From contig OW818667.1 of NCBI GenBank assembly GCA_942493125.1, forward strand, positions 3,100,001-3,164,000: 64,000 nt of DNA. The letters are read 5' to 3'. Positions 24,533 through 33,639 of the stretch are shown piece by piece; the first letter of the stretch is position 1, and each line of letters opens with the position of its first letter. The position numbers and the translations under genes were made by a program. The DNA comes from Fusibacter_C sp942493125 (GTDB taxonomy: Bacteria > Bacillota > Clostridia > Peptostreptococcales > Acidaminobacteraceae). Under the pieces are notes generated by a model. The model ran no database searches, was not told the origin of the DNA, and saw only the letters and a list, made by a program, of their open reading frames with translations.

Positions 24533-25198
24533 TCAAAATCCACGTGTCTGACCTTTCCAAGGCTTCGGTAAATTCTGCTTATGTTCTTCAATGCTAGGGC
24601 CCCCAAGTCCCTTTAGACGCCATACCCCATAGATATAGCTTAAGATCAAGACAAGGATTGTGATCGGGAGTCCGAGTAGCGTGTTGACCAAGAAAAGTCC
24701 CGTGACATTATCGCTGATGAAAAGTGCGAACTGAAGGGCTGCCCGCATAGTAAATAGACCTAGCCAGCAGAGTGTGACCTCCGTATAGGCGGGACGGACA
24801 TCTGATCGCCAAAACCAATCGAGCGGCCAACCGCGTGAGAGGTGGCTCATCCATGCGGCAAGTGGCTTTTTAGCGAGCAGTGATAGCCCTGTTATGAAGA
24901 TCAGTCCGGTGCTGCTTATGAGCTTCGGAAAGTAGTAGTTTGTTGCATTGTCAGCAACCAAAGCGAATGCAGTGGCGATGGCGACACCCAAAAATCCAGA
25001 AAATGCGTATTTCCAAGTTTTTTTTGTTTTCAAGCGTATGCCAACCAAAATGAGTGCGGTCGCGATGGCGAGTGCGGATGCGCTTTTGAGATCAAGAAAT
25101 GCATTTGTGACGATATATACGAATGGCGGAATCATGGCATCCACAGTATTTCCTTTGACTACGGAGAGGAGCTCTTCTTTGATTTCAGTAATGTTCAT
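24533..25198 (-). CDS. DUF3159 family membrane protein
   Basis: A 221-aa protein with about six helices. Its features match DUF3159: a KKTWKYAFSGFLGVAIATAF segment, a central cytoplasmic loop with WFWRSDVRPAYTEVTLCWLG, then LFTMRAALQFALF, and a polar C-terminal tail with GGPSIEEHKQ. The family is best known from actinobacteria and has no assigned biochemical function. Its start has a GGTGTTACC context without a strong ribosome site. Confidence 0.75.
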   Translation of the reverse strand: MNITEIKEELLSVVKGNTVDAMIPPFVYIVTNAFLDLKSASALAIATALILVGIRLKTKKTWKYAFSGFLGVAIATAFALVADNATNYYFPKLISSTGLIFITGLSLLAKKPLAAWMSHLSRGWPLDWFWRSDVRPAYTEVTLCWLGLFTMRAALQFALFISDNVTGLFLVNTLLGLPITILVLILSYIYGVWRLKGLGGPSIEEHKQNLPKPWKGQTRGF

Positions 25199-25237
25199 GG
25201 TAACACCTTCTTCGTTATATTTTTCTAGGCGATTTTC

Positions 25238-25594
25238 TTATGATTTTTCAGCGGATTTAAGGATTGATGCCTTTCTGTGGCCGAGGAAAAATGTGAGCCA
25301 GTCCGATTTGCAGGTGTAGAAGGCATATAAGATGTAAAGAGCGCCTGTGAAGAAGCCCAAGATCATCATTGCTAAAATCCAGATTACTTTTGCTACCGCG
25401 GATTTCTCTCTGAAATAAATCCACATGGAGAACAAGGTAAAACCCACATACAAATCGATGAGGGACATGATACCCCAAGGATTTTCAAAGAGAGCGCCAC
25501 CGTCGACGAAAAAATCGCCGTTTAGAAAGCCATTTGTGAGTCCGAGTGTCATTGCTAAAAGTCCAATCCAAGCTATCCCTTTTCCTATACGCAT
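25238..25594 (-). CDS. DUF1475 family membrane protein
   Basis: A 118-aa protein with four helices. The blocks GDFFVDGGALFENPWGIMSL, then DLYVGFTLFSMWIYFREKS and WLTFFLGHRKA are the DUF1475 pattern. AGGAGG lies 6 bases before the chosen ATG (25594); a longer open frame upstream has no site. It precedes the DUF3159 gene by 39 bases on the same strand, so they may form a small operon. Function unknown. Confidence 0.75.
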   Translation of the reverse strand: MRIGKGIAWIGLLAMTLGLTNGFLNGDFFVDGGALFENPWGIMSLIDLYVGFTLFSMWIYFREKSAVAKVIWILAMMILGFFTGALYILYAFYTCKSDWLTFFLGHRKASILKSAEKS

Positions 25595-25800
25595 ACATGG
25601 CCTCCTGATTTTTTGTGATACTTCTAATATACCCAAATTAATTGAACTGAATTCGCAAGCACATGTTACTTGTCTCATGAAAGTTTTTGTGATATTTTGA
25701 ATTTGAATGGTCGTCGTTCAAAATCGGACGAATTAAAATCGTCCGATATTTTAATGAAGGTTCCAGCATGAATTGTAGATATTATGGAGGCGCTATAGAT

Positions 25801-26535
25801 ATGAAATCATACATTATCAAAATAGAATTAGAAGATTCAGAGCCACTTATTTGGAGACGGGTCATCATGCCAGCAGGAGCAACTTATAGAAGGCTACATG
25901 ATGTCATTCAAAATGTGACGAATTTTCAGGGCGGTTATCCAAGTAATGATTATCACCTATATGATTTCGACTTGTCGAAAGTGAACATGCTTGTCACTGA
26001 TAATGAAGAAGCATATCTTGAACATCATCACTTTATGAAAAATAAAAAGTATTATGCTGAACGATTATTATCATTGGATCCAAACATGCTCAAGTTTGAG
26101 AAAATCCATCAGGAACGTCTCAAAATCGAGGTTCGCAAACCAACAAGCCTTAAAATAGATGCTTATCTTGAAGCGCACAAAGAAATAAGATATAACTATG
26201 ATTTTGGAGATAATTGGTGGTTTACTATTAAACTTGAAGAGATTGTAGACGATTACTTCTTTGGGTTTCCGACGCTATTCGATGGTGCAGAGACAGCGCC
26301 ACCAGAAGATGTTGGTGGCATTCATGGATTTTATGCGTTTCTGGATGCTTATCGTGATCCGAAGCATCCAGATCACAAGGAGGTTTGTGAATGGGTCGAT
26401 GATTTGCATTTCAGGGAATATGACCCGTCACGGATAAATGACAAATTAAAATCACTTAATTATAAGAAAACCGAGTGGGATAAGATTAAGCACGAAAAAT
26501 TCCGAGTGCTTGAGGATAAGTACAGGAGCTCGTGA
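25801..26535 (+). CDS. Plasmid pRiA4b ORF-3 family protein
   Basis: A 244-aa soluble protein. The N-terminus YIIKIELEDSEPLIWRRVIM, then PAGATYRRLHDVIQ, and the middle block YDFGDNWWFTIKLEEI with PPEDVGGIHGFYAFLDAY are diagnostic of the pRiA4b ORF-3-like domain. The biochemical role is unproven. GGAGG lies about 9 bases before the ATG. It starts a likely two-gene unit with the next gene, which begins 16 bases after its stop. Confidence 0.88.
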   Translation: MKSYIIKIELEDSEPLIWRRVIMPAGATYRRLHDVIQNVTNFQGGYPSNDYHLYDFDLSKVNMLVTDNEEAYLEHHHFMKNKKYYAERLLSLDPNMLKFEKIHQERLKIEVRKPTSLKIDAYLEAHKEIRYNYDFGDNWWFTIKLEEIVDDYFFGFPTLFDGAETAPPEDVGGIHGFYAFLDAYRDPKHPDHKEVCEWVDDLHFREYDPSRINDKLKSLNYKKTEWDKIKHEKFRVLEDKYRSS

Positions 26536-26551
26536 AACGGAGGGTCACAAA

Positions 26552-26923
26552 ATGGAGAATGAACTACTAAAAAAGTATAATCGGATAAAAAATTTGAAGC
26601 TCGTTGCTGCAGTCGTCATCGATTTAGTGGGCTTAACCACTTATGTTGTCCCGGGAGCTGCTGAAGGTGGCGACGTGGTTTGGGGTCCAATTAGCGGATT
26701 TTTGATTTATATGTTGTTTCCAAACCGCAAGAGAATGGCGGTTATGGGTGCTGTCGAAGAAATGCTTCCATTCACAGATTTTGTTCCAACTGCTTACTTG
26801 GCTTGGCGACTCGACTATGTGAAAGACAAAAATAAAACACTCACCGAATTTCTAAATCAAAGAATGGATGAAGATCAAGTTGTTAATGAGATCCTGAATT
26901 CAAAAAACAAAGAGTTGCGCTAA
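26552..26923 (+). CDS. Small membrane protein of unknown function
   Basis: A 123-aa protein with two hydrophobic segments (about 15-35 and 43-60) and a charged C-terminus. The motif VVPGAAEGGDVVWGPISG joins the two segments. CGGAGGG lies about 9 bases before the ATG at 26552. No family name recognised. Confidence 0.6.
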   Translation: MENELLKKYNRIKNLKLVAAVVIDLVGLTTYVVPGAAEGGDVVWGPISGFLIYMLFPNRKRMAVMGAVEEMLPFTDFVPTAYLAWRLDYVKDKNKTLTEFLNQRMDEDQVVNEILNSKNKELR

Positions 26924-26951
26924 CATAGAGTAACGCTAACATAGAGTAACG
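26920..26951 (+). repeat. Two tandem 16-bp units at a gene end
   Basis: CTAACATAGAGTAACG occurs twice in tandem. The first copy contains the TAA stop of the preceding gene (26921-26923), suggesting a small slippage duplication. Confidence 0.8.
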
Positions 26952-27012
26952 ATGAGTTATGGATAAGTCATTGTTTATCATTGTTAATATGTAAAGAAAG
27001 AGGGCTAGCTAT

Positions 27013-27654
27013 ATGCCGGAGAAGAAAGCACATCATATGATATTCAACAAATTAGCATCATTTTATGGACTATATTTCGAAAGTCAAAAGCGCAGCTTCA
27101 ACACAGCGATAAATATTGCAAAGCCGTTGGTGGATTTATCCAAATATAATACAGTTCTAGACGTGGGTTGTGGCACTGGCGCGCTATGCTCAGTACTGGC
27201 TGACCGCGGGTTGGTCGTTACTGGCGTGGAGCCTGCTGAGAAAATGTTGGCCGTCGCAGTAAGTAAGACGAAATCACAGGGGATTTCATTGATATCGGGC
27301 AATGTCCTAGAAGGGTTGCCTTTTGAAGATAAGTCGTTTGATGTTGTCACGGCGTCTTTTGTGGCACATGGACTTGTCCCAGAACATCGGAAAATTATGT
27401 TTGCCGAGATGAGCCGAGTCGCAAAGCACTTTGTGATTTTTCATGACTTCAACCAGAATCGGTCGCTGCAGATTAGCTTTTTGGAATGGCTTGAAGGTGG
27501 GGATTATTTTAGGTTCATCAAAATGGCAAAACATGAGATGCTTAATTGTGAGAATCAGGATGGGAATTGCTTTTCAGATGTCAGGGTGATCAATGTGGAG
27601 AGATATGTTGATTGGTATGTTTGTAAGCCGACAACCACGGTTTCATTAACCTAG
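27013..27654 (+). CDS. Class I SAM-dependent methyltransferase
   Basis: A 213-aa cytosolic enzyme of the Methyltransf_11 type. Motif I VLDVGCGTGA is at about residues 48-57, the SAM-binding acidic position VTGVEPAEKML follows, and the post-motif FEDKSFDVVTASF is near 104-116. The substrate cannot be predicted; small-molecule methylation is likely. GAGGG lies about 10 bases before the ATG. It stands alone. Confidence 0.88.
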   Translation: MPEKKAHHMIFNKLASFYGLYFESQKRSFNTAINIAKPLVDLSKYNTVLDVGCGTGALCSVLADRGLVVTGVEPAEKMLAVAVSKTKSQGISLISGNVLEGLPFEDKSFDVVTASFVAHGLVPEHRKIMFAEMSRVAKHFVIFHDFNQNRSLQISFLEWLEGGDYFRFIKMAKHEMLNCENQDGNCFSDVRVINVERYVDWYVCKPTTTVSLT

Positions 27655-27738
27655 GAATTTTCATAAATTCAATCTTGATTTATATAGATAAAAGCGTTAG
27701 AGTATACTGTACACAAGAAATGACAAGGAGAATCAACT

Positions 27739-28695
27739 ATGACTTATGTTTTGCTGATCGCAGGTTTTGCAGCGCTTATTAAAGGGGCTGACTACTTTGT
27801 CGATGGTGCATCAGGTATCGCAAAAATTTTCAAAATTCCCTCTATACTCATCGGACTCACAATCGTCGCATTCGGAACTTCAGCTCCAGAAGCGGCAGTA
27901 AGTATAAGTGCGGCAATTAAAGGCAACAATGGCATCGCTCTTGGTAACGTTATTGGTAGTAATATATTCAACATCAGCGTCATTATCGGTATCACGGCGT
28001 TGATATTTCCACTCGATGTCCATAAACAAACCATGCGAAAAGAAATCCCGTTTACTTTATTGGCAGGGGTAGCATTGCTCATCCTCAGCTTAGATGGGTT
28101 CTTAAAAGATGGGCAAAGTCTTTTGCTCGACCGTGCTGACGGCGCAATCTTGCTACTGTTTTTTATCGTATTCGTCTACTATATTATCGAAGCGGCTTTA
28201 AACAGCAAAGATTCTCAGGAGAACTACTTACCAGAAAATGACCATGAAACGCCAAAGCTTGGCCTTAATCTACTTTATACACTGGGTGGATTGGCTGCGA
28301 TCTTGATCGGCGGTAATTGGGTCGTGAATAGCAGTATAGAAATCGCGACCAGCTTCGGTATCTCTCAAACGATTATCGGCCTCACCATTGTCGCCATAGG
28401 AACCTCTCTACCAGAATTGATCACAAGTGTGACAGCGGCTAGAAAGAAGAATACCGACATTGCAATCGGAAATATCGTCGGTAGCAATATTTTCAACGTC
28501 TTTTTCGTCCTCGGCGCATCAGCATTGATTAGTCCGATAAACATTGATCCAAAATTAATGGTGGAGCTTTTCATGAACATCGCATTAACCATCGTGCTCT
28601 TAGCCTTTTCGCGTTCACACAGCAAGATCGTCAAATGGGAAGGCGTCGTATTTATATTGCTTTACTTGATTTATATGGCTTATTTATTGTTTTAA
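27739..28695 (+). CDS. Calcium/sodium antiporter (CaCA family, YrbG-like)
   Basis: A 318-aa inner-membrane exchanger. The two alpha repeats are clear: VAFGTSAPEAAVSISAAIKG with GNVIGSNIFN (about residues 48-79) and VAIGTSLPELITSVTAARK with GNIVGSNIFN (about 218-253). These motifs line the cation pathway. There are ten predicted helices and the length is typical. AAGGAG lies 8 bases before the ATG. The stop codon touches a palindromic intergenic repeat at 28695. Confidence 0.95.
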   Translation: MTYVLLIAGFAALIKGADYFVDGASGIAKIFKIPSILIGLTIVAFGTSAPEAAVSISAAIKGNNGIALGNVIGSNIFNISVIIGITALIFPLDVHKQTMRKEIPFTLLAGVALLILSLDGFLKDGQSLLLDRADGAILLLFFIVFVYYIIEAALNSKDSQENYLPENDHETPKLGLNLLYTLGGLAAILIGGNWVVNSSIEIATSFGISQTIIGLTIVAIGTSLPELITSVTAARKKNTDIAIGNIVGSNIFNVFFVLGASALISPINIDPKLMVELFMNIALTIVLLAFSRSHSKIVKWEGVVFILLYLIYMAYLLF

Positions 28696-28796
28696 TGAGT
28701 TGTTGGTGCCAGGTAAATTGACTCATTCGAGATGAGTCGAAATGCCTGGCTTTTTGACTTATTCGTGCGTCGATTAACCTGGCACCAGCCACTCAT
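28695..28796. repeat. TGGTGCCAGG palindromic repeat, copy 1
   Basis: The outer arms ATGAGT-N3-TGGTGCCAGG (from 28695) and CCTGGCACCA-N3-ACTCAT (to 28796) are inverted. An internal ATGAGTCGAAATGCCTGGC lies in the middle (28732-28750). It sits between convergent genes and overlaps both stop regions. The same core recurs at 35690, 38915 and 42266. Confidence 0.85.
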
Positions 28797-30103
28797 AGAA
28801 TAATCCAACCAACAATTGTTGATAATAAGATGATGATGTAAGTTCTTTCTATGAAAATAAGCAACATATCCTTTATTGAAAGTTCAATGTCTGTAGACAA
28901 GATACAAGGAATCGTTCCAGCAAAAAATAAAATTGATGATACTGAGATCATACCTGTTATAAATTTGCCAAGAACACTTGTCCCTGCATTTGCAACAATT
29001 GCTGTTGGAACAAACATTTCGGCCCCTGCCAATGCAGCAGCACTCGAGATAAGCTGTGCATCAGGTACTTGAAGTAGTTTTAAAAGTGGGAAGTAGATAT
29101 ATCCAAGAAGATCAAATACATGTGTATGATACACGAAGTAGAAAGCAATGGTGCCTATAGAGATGATCAATGGTAGTAATCTCATTATGATGAGCATGCC
29201 ATCTTTAAAATTATGCCATAAGGATATGTGGATATTTTTCGCTTTGCTTGCAGTTTTCAAGGCTTCATATATAGCTGTTTGCAGTATGCCACGTCCATTG
29301 GCATCTTCATTATCCGAATTATTTTGATCATTATAATAGGTATTGGGAATTTTAGAGAGTGGATAAATTCTAGACACGATAGCAGACGTAGTAAATGTGA
29401 TTAAAAGTGCTGAGAAGAAAAAAGGAATCCACATATCCATAAATCCTAGAGTATTAGCCACAATTACCATAAAGGTCGCTGAAACGGTTGAAAAGCCAGT
29501 CATGATGAGTGCGGCTTCTTTTTTTGTGTATTTGCCTTCTTTATATAGCTGATTGGTCAAGAAGATACCAACTGAAAAGCTACCCACAAATGAAGCAACC
29601 GCAGTTACAGAAGCGGATCCAGGCACTTTCCATATCGGCTTCATGACCGGCCTCATCAATACGCCCAAAAATTCCAACAGGCCATAATCGATTAGAAAAG
29701 TAAGTAGTGCAGCACCAATAGGTACGACAAGTGCAACAGAGTAAGAAATCTTGATAAATAAAAATGGAATCATATGATCTGCCATTAAGATGTCAGGTCC
29801 TTTTCCGATTAAAAATAGTGTTGCAAATACTGTAGCGATTAATTTCAAAACGGTAAGGACTTTGTGAACCATGTTTTTATGCCAAGTTCTATCATAGAAT
29901 GGTAAGAGTGCGCCTAAATAGATCAGAAGTATAGTATAGTATTTTGTGAAATTAGGAAATGAGTGCTTTAAGTTTGTCACTATGTGATCGATGGGAATTG
30001 AGCTAGTACCGCCAAGGGTAACTGGAACAAAATATAGAATAAAACCTAACGTACTAAAAATAATAAACTTAGCCCAGTCCTGATGATTCGTTTCTCGTTC
30101 CAT
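28793..30103 (-). CDS. YjiH-type nucleoside-recognition (Gate domain) membrane protein
   Basis: A 436-aa protein with about ten helices. The two Gate-like segments include the blocks VPGSASVTAVASFVGSFSVG and ALAGAEMFVPTAIVANAGTS, as in YjiH proteins. These are presumed transporters or channels without a proven substrate. AAGGAGA lies 7 bases before the ATG at 30103. A terminator (30160-30188) separates it from the upstream enoate-reductase-like gene, so it probably has its own promoter. Confidence 0.85.
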   Translation of the reverse strand: MERETNHQDWAKFIIFSTLGFILYFVPVTLGGTSSIPIDHIVTNLKHSFPNFTKYYTILLIYLGALLPFYDRTWHKNMVHKVLTVLKLIATVFATLFLIGKGPDILMADHMIPFLFIKISYSVALVVPIGAALLTFLIDYGLLEFLGVLMRPVMKPIWKVPGSASVTAVASFVGSFSVGIFLTNQLYKEGKYTKKEAALIMTGFSTVSATFMVIVANTLGFMDMWIPFFFSALLITFTTSAIVSRIYPLSKIPNTYYNDQNNSDNEDANGRGILQTAIYEALKTASKAKNIHISLWHNFKDGMLIIMRLLPLIISIGTIAFYFVYHTHVFDLLGYIYFPLLKLLQVPDAQLISSAAALAGAEMFVPTAIVANAGTSVLGKFITGMISVSSILFFAGTIPCILSTDIELSIKDMLLIFIERTYIIILLSTIVGWIIL

Positions 30104-30159
30104 TTTGGTCTCCTTAAAAATCAAATGAAGTTCATATTGATGGACGTGAATTGTAGAAA

Positions 30160-30188
30160 AGAACTGGCATATATATGATGCCAGTTCT
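30160..30188. terminator. Terminator after the enoate-reductase-like gene
   Basis: AGAACTGGCAT (30160-30170) pairs perfectly with ATGCCAGTTCT (30178-30188). TTTTC follows on the minus strand and a T-run also follows on the plus strand. Confidence 0.8.
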
Positions 30189-30199
30189 TATTTTTTAGA

Positions 30200-32149
30200 C
30201 TATGCGTCAAGACCAGCGTGATGTCCTTGATACATGGCAGTAGTAATAGTTGAGGCTTTAACACAATCGCCTATGGTCATGACAACTGGTGCACAGTCGA
30301 GTAGTTCAGAAACGGTCTCTCTTCTTGGTCTTTGCCCAAGAGCGAGAAGTACTGATTTGCCTTCGATGAGGACTTCCTCATTCATGCTGTTGAGACAGAT
30401 CACACCTTCAGGTGTGATCTTTGTACCTCTATGACTCATAAGGACATTTATTCCTGATTTTTCAATTTCTTGAAGTAACAATGGGCGGTGTCTGATATTC
30501 GCATCTGGAGACAATGCATTATTCATTTCAACGAGGCTGACTTTTTTACCTTCTCTGGCGAAGTGTATAGCAATCTCGCATCCCGCCAAACCGCCACCGA
30601 GAACGACAACTGAGTCTTGAATCTGGTCAACATGGTGATGATACTCGTTGACCACAAAGACATTGTCGCTGTCAATGCCGTGAATTTTAGGGATAAACGG
30701 CGTTGAACCAGCCGCTACGATCACGACATCAGCATTTTCATTTTCTAAATACAACTTATCAACCGTAGTATTTAAACGGACATCGACGCCTGCTTTATGC
30801 ACAAGATTTCCAAGTGTAACGCCTAATTGATACATTTCATATTTAAATGGGATAGCTTGTTCACCAATTAAGATGCCACCAACTTCATCGTTTTTTTCAC
30901 AAAGAATAACTTGATGTCCTCTTTTAGATGCCGTCAGCGCAGCTTGTAAACCACCGGGGCCAGCGCCTACAACGACGACTTTTTTCTTGATTAGTGCTGG
31001 TTGAATTTCCAAACCTTCAAGCTCACGGCCGATGATTGGGTTGACTGTACAGCGTCTTGTGCCAGTTTCAGCGCGTTCGGCCATGCATACATAGCAACGT
31101 AGGCAGTGGATGATTTCATCTGTCTTGTTGGTCATTACCTTTTTTGGAAGTTCTGGATCTGCAAGTAGTGCCCTTGCCATTTCCACAATGTCCGCTTTGC
31201 CGCTAGCAATGATTTCTTCCATCATTTCAGGGTCATTTAGTGCGCCAATCGTTGCTACCGGAACAGAAACATGTTTCTTGATAGCTTCTGCAAGATAAAC
31301 GTTTGGACCGTGTGGCAAAAACATGGATGGATGTGTAATACCGAACCCCTTTTGATAAGTACCTGCCGACACATGCAAAATATCTATTTTCGACTCAAGC
31401 AACTTGGCGATTTCAATGCCTTCTTCAAGATCATAGCCACCTTCAAACAACTCAGAGCCACTCATTCTAAGTTCTATAGGGAATCCTGGACCAACAGCTT
31501 TACGGATGCTGTCTAAAACTTCGCTTGCAAATCTAACTCTATTTTCTAAAGAGCCGCCGAATTGATCTTGTCTTTTGTTAAAGAAGGGTGATAGAAATTG
31601 ATTTATGAGCCAACCATGTCCAGCGTGGACCATAACCATTTCAAAACCAGCCTTTTTAGCCAAAGCAGCCTTCTCGCCATAAGCTTCAACGATTTCTTGA
31701 ATAAGATCCAGTGTTAGCTCTTTGACCTCACGACCATCAGGACGTGTTCCAGGACTTGGTCCCCATTGTGCCATTGATCCTTTTTTATCTTTATCGACAA
31801 GGTAAGTGCCAGCATATTGCCCAGAATGAGAAAGTTCAACACTTGCGATAGCGCCATGACGACGGATCGCATCGGCCGTATAAGTGAAGCTAGCGAGTGA
31901 ATTGACTGTTTGCAAGTCCAAATGATACATATGTGAGGCTTCGGTCTTAGGGTGAACCACTAGCTCACTAACGGTTACATTTGCTGCGCCACCTTTAGCA
32001 CGGTTTTCATAAAAAGCGGTAGATTTTGGTCCAACCGTACAATCAGCAGTGATATCGGTTCCGCCCATTGGTGCGCCAAACATTCTATTTCTAAAATGAA
32101 CATTTCCAATTGTAATAGGTTTTGATAAATTTGGATATTTTCTATTCAT
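30200..32149 (-). CDS. Fe-S flavoenzyme of the 2,4-dienoyl-CoA/enoate reductase (BaiCD-like) family
   Basis: A 649-aa NADH:flavin oxidoreductase of the old-yellow-enzyme type with a C-terminal NAD(P)H/FAD module. The N-terminal TIM barrel (about 1-365) binds FMN: VELSHSGQYAG, then HAGHGWLINQFLSPFFNKR. The 4Fe-4S cysteines are in CLRCYVCMAERAETGTRRC (about 349-367). The dinucleotide-binding motif VVVVGAGPGGLQAA is near 388-401, and a second, VVVLGGGLAGCEIA, is near 529. Relatives reduce the C=C bonds of enoates, bile-acid intermediates or dienoyl-CoA. GGAGG lies about 7 bases before the ATG. It follows an OFA-type MFS gene by 56 bases, so it probably handles that transporter's substrate. Confidence 0.92.
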   Translation of the reverse strand: MNRKYPNLSKPITIGNVHFRNRMFGAPMGGTDITADCTVGPKSTAFYENRAKGGAANVTVSELVVHPKTEASHMYHLDLQTVNSLASFTYTADAIRRHGAIASVELSHSGQYAGTYLVDKDKKGSMAQWGPSPGTRPDGREVKELTLDLIQEIVEAYGEKAALAKKAGFEMVMVHAGHGWLINQFLSPFFNKRQDQFGGSLENRVRFASEVLDSIRKAVGPGFPIELRMSGSELFEGGYDLEEGIEIAKLLESKIDILHVSAGTYQKGFGITHPSMFLPHGPNVYLAEAIKKHVSVPVATIGALNDPEMMEEIIASGKADIVEMARALLADPELPKKVMTNKTDEIIHCLRCYVCMAERAETGTRRCTVNPIIGRELEGLEIQPALIKKKVVVVGAGPGGLQAALTASKRGHQVILCEKNDEVGGILIGEQAIPFKYEMYQLGVTLGNLVHKAGVDVRLNTTVDKLYLENENADVVIVAAGSTPFIPKIHGIDSDNVFVVNEYHHHVDQIQDSVVVLGGGLAGCEIAIHFAREGKKVSLVEMNNALSPDANIRHRPLLLQEIEKSGINVLMSHRGTKITPEGVICLNSMNEEVLIEGKSVLLALGQRPRRETVSELLDCAPVVMTIGDCVKASTITTAMYQGHHAGLDA

Positions 32150-32205
32150 GACATGCCTCCAACTATTATAAGATAAAACTTATGAGAAATTGCATCATTC
32201 CAATT

Positions 32206-33441
32206 TTAATTAGCCAATTTTTTTGATAGACTTCGATAGACAAAAGTTAATGCGAGACCCAGCAGTGAAAAGCCCATGGCGATCAAAAACGCATTTTTGT
32301 AGCTACCACTCGCCCCATAAATATTGTTTAGTATAGTAGGTCCAAAGTAACCCGCAATCGCAAAACCAATAAACATGATGCCGAAGTTAACACTGTTGTT
32401 TTTTGGTCCAAATTGATCGGCAGTGAATCCTGGAAATACACCCATAAATGAACCAAAACAGATGCCAATAATAACGATTCCAGCGTAGAACGAAATCAAG
32501 TTACCAGCCGTTGACGTATAGAGTAATATCATACCTACCACGGATAAAATACAAGCAAGCGCCAAAGTGTTGATTCTTCCAATTCTATCTGAAATACTGC
32601 CAGCGAAAATACGGCCAATAACATTAAATAAAGCAAGTGTTGAAACTGTAGCGGTAGCACCTGCAACGGACATACCCATCATGTTGATGGCTAGTGGAGA
32701 AGCCATAGGAATAAACATAAGTGCAGCGAAAGCGCCACAAGTTAGAAGGAAAATCATAACGTAGAAAATAGGGGATTGTAACATCTCTTTCCAGTTTTTA
32801 TTGACTATTGCTTGATTACCTGTTCTTGCAGGAGGCGTCCATCCATCAGGAATAAAATCAGGTGGGCATTTTGACATAAATAGTGCGCTTGAACAAATAA
32901 CAACTGTAAAAATTGCACCGATAATTTTAAAGGCTGTAGTTGGACCAGAAGAGGCGATGATCATGGCTGCAAAAGGCGGGATAATCACAGAACTGATACC
33001 AAATGTTGCAGTGGTCAAGCCACCAACAAGACCGCGTTTATCAGGGAAAAATTTAATGGAAGTACTAATCGTTGCGCCATAGACCATACCCAAACCAAGA
33101 CCCAATAAGATACTATAGCTGAAAATTAAGAAATTGACACTTTGTGCGAAACCGGATAAAAACATACCGCCTCCGAACATGAGACCACCAACTAGAATGA
33201 CGACTTTTGGACCAAACATATCGTTGATTTTTCCACCAGTAATCATGGTGATCGGACCAACTGAATTTGCAATAATAAATACGATGGACAAGTCACGAGG
33301 TGTCAAAGTGACATTGTTCAATTTGCTAAGATATTCTGCCATAGGTCCTGCAAGAACACTCCATGCATAAAGAGACCCTATGCATAAGTTGATAAAACAA
33401 CTAGCGATTAAAACTAACCAACGCTTTTTTGATAAATTCAT
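32206..33441 (-). CDS. OFA family MFS transporter
   Basis: A 411-aa secondary transporter with 12 predicted helices. The N-terminus INLCIGSLYAWSVLAGPMAE is the signature of the oxalate/formate antiporter (OFA) family, and RIFAGSISDRIGR in the central loop is the MFS motif A region. OFA members carry small carboxylates. AGGAGG lies 7 bases before the ATG. It is first in the unit with the enoate-reductase-like gene and is divergent from a PadR gene. Confidence 0.92.
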   Translation of the reverse strand: MNLSKKRWLVLIASCFINLCIGSLYAWSVLAGPMAEYLSKLNNVTLTPRDLSIVFIIANSVGPITMITGGKINDMFGPKVVILVGGLMFGGGMFLSGFAQSVNFLIFSYSILLGLGLGMVYGATISTSIKFFPDKRGLVGGLTTATFGISSVIIPPFAAMIIASSGPTTAFKIIGAIFTVVICSSALFMSKCPPDFIPDGWTPPARTGNQAIVNKNWKEMLQSPIFYVMIFLLTCGAFAALMFIPMASPLAINMMGMSVAGATATVSTLALFNVIGRIFAGSISDRIGRINTLALACILSVVGMILLYTSTAGNLISFYAGIVIIGICFGSFMGVFPGFTADQFGPKNNSVNFGIMFIGFAIAGYFGPTILNNIYGASGSYKNAFLIAMGFSLLGLALTFVYRSLSKKLAN

Positions 33442-33510
33442 AATTATTCCTCCTAATTCGTTATATTTATAACGATATTCTCAAAGCTATTTAAACATAT
33501 TTGTTCAAAC

Positions 33511-33526
33511 ATGTCAATGCATACAT
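33511..33526. promoter_or_regulatory. PadR-type operator
   Basis: ATGT-CAATGCAT-ACAT matches the ATGT-N8-ACAT dyad reported for PadR regulators. It is immediately followed by an overlapping CATACATGTATG palindrome (33520-33531). It lies between the MFS and PadR genes. Confidence 0.6.
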
Positions 33527-33545
33527 GTATGAAAAAATAATCACA

Positions 33546-33574
33546 TTGAATCGATGCATCGGTTCTGTTATACT
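33546..33574 (+). promoter_or_regulatory. SigA promoter of the PadR gene
   Basis: TTGAAT (33546-33551) and TATACT (33569-33574) with a 17-base spacer. The spacer itself contains the palindrome CGATGCATCG (33552-33561), which may be a second regulator site. Confidence 0.65.
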
Positions 33575-33639
33575 TGTAGTAGTTTCATTGATATGTAAGC
33601 ATTGAAATTCTACCTTTATAGCATAAATAGGAGAAAAAA

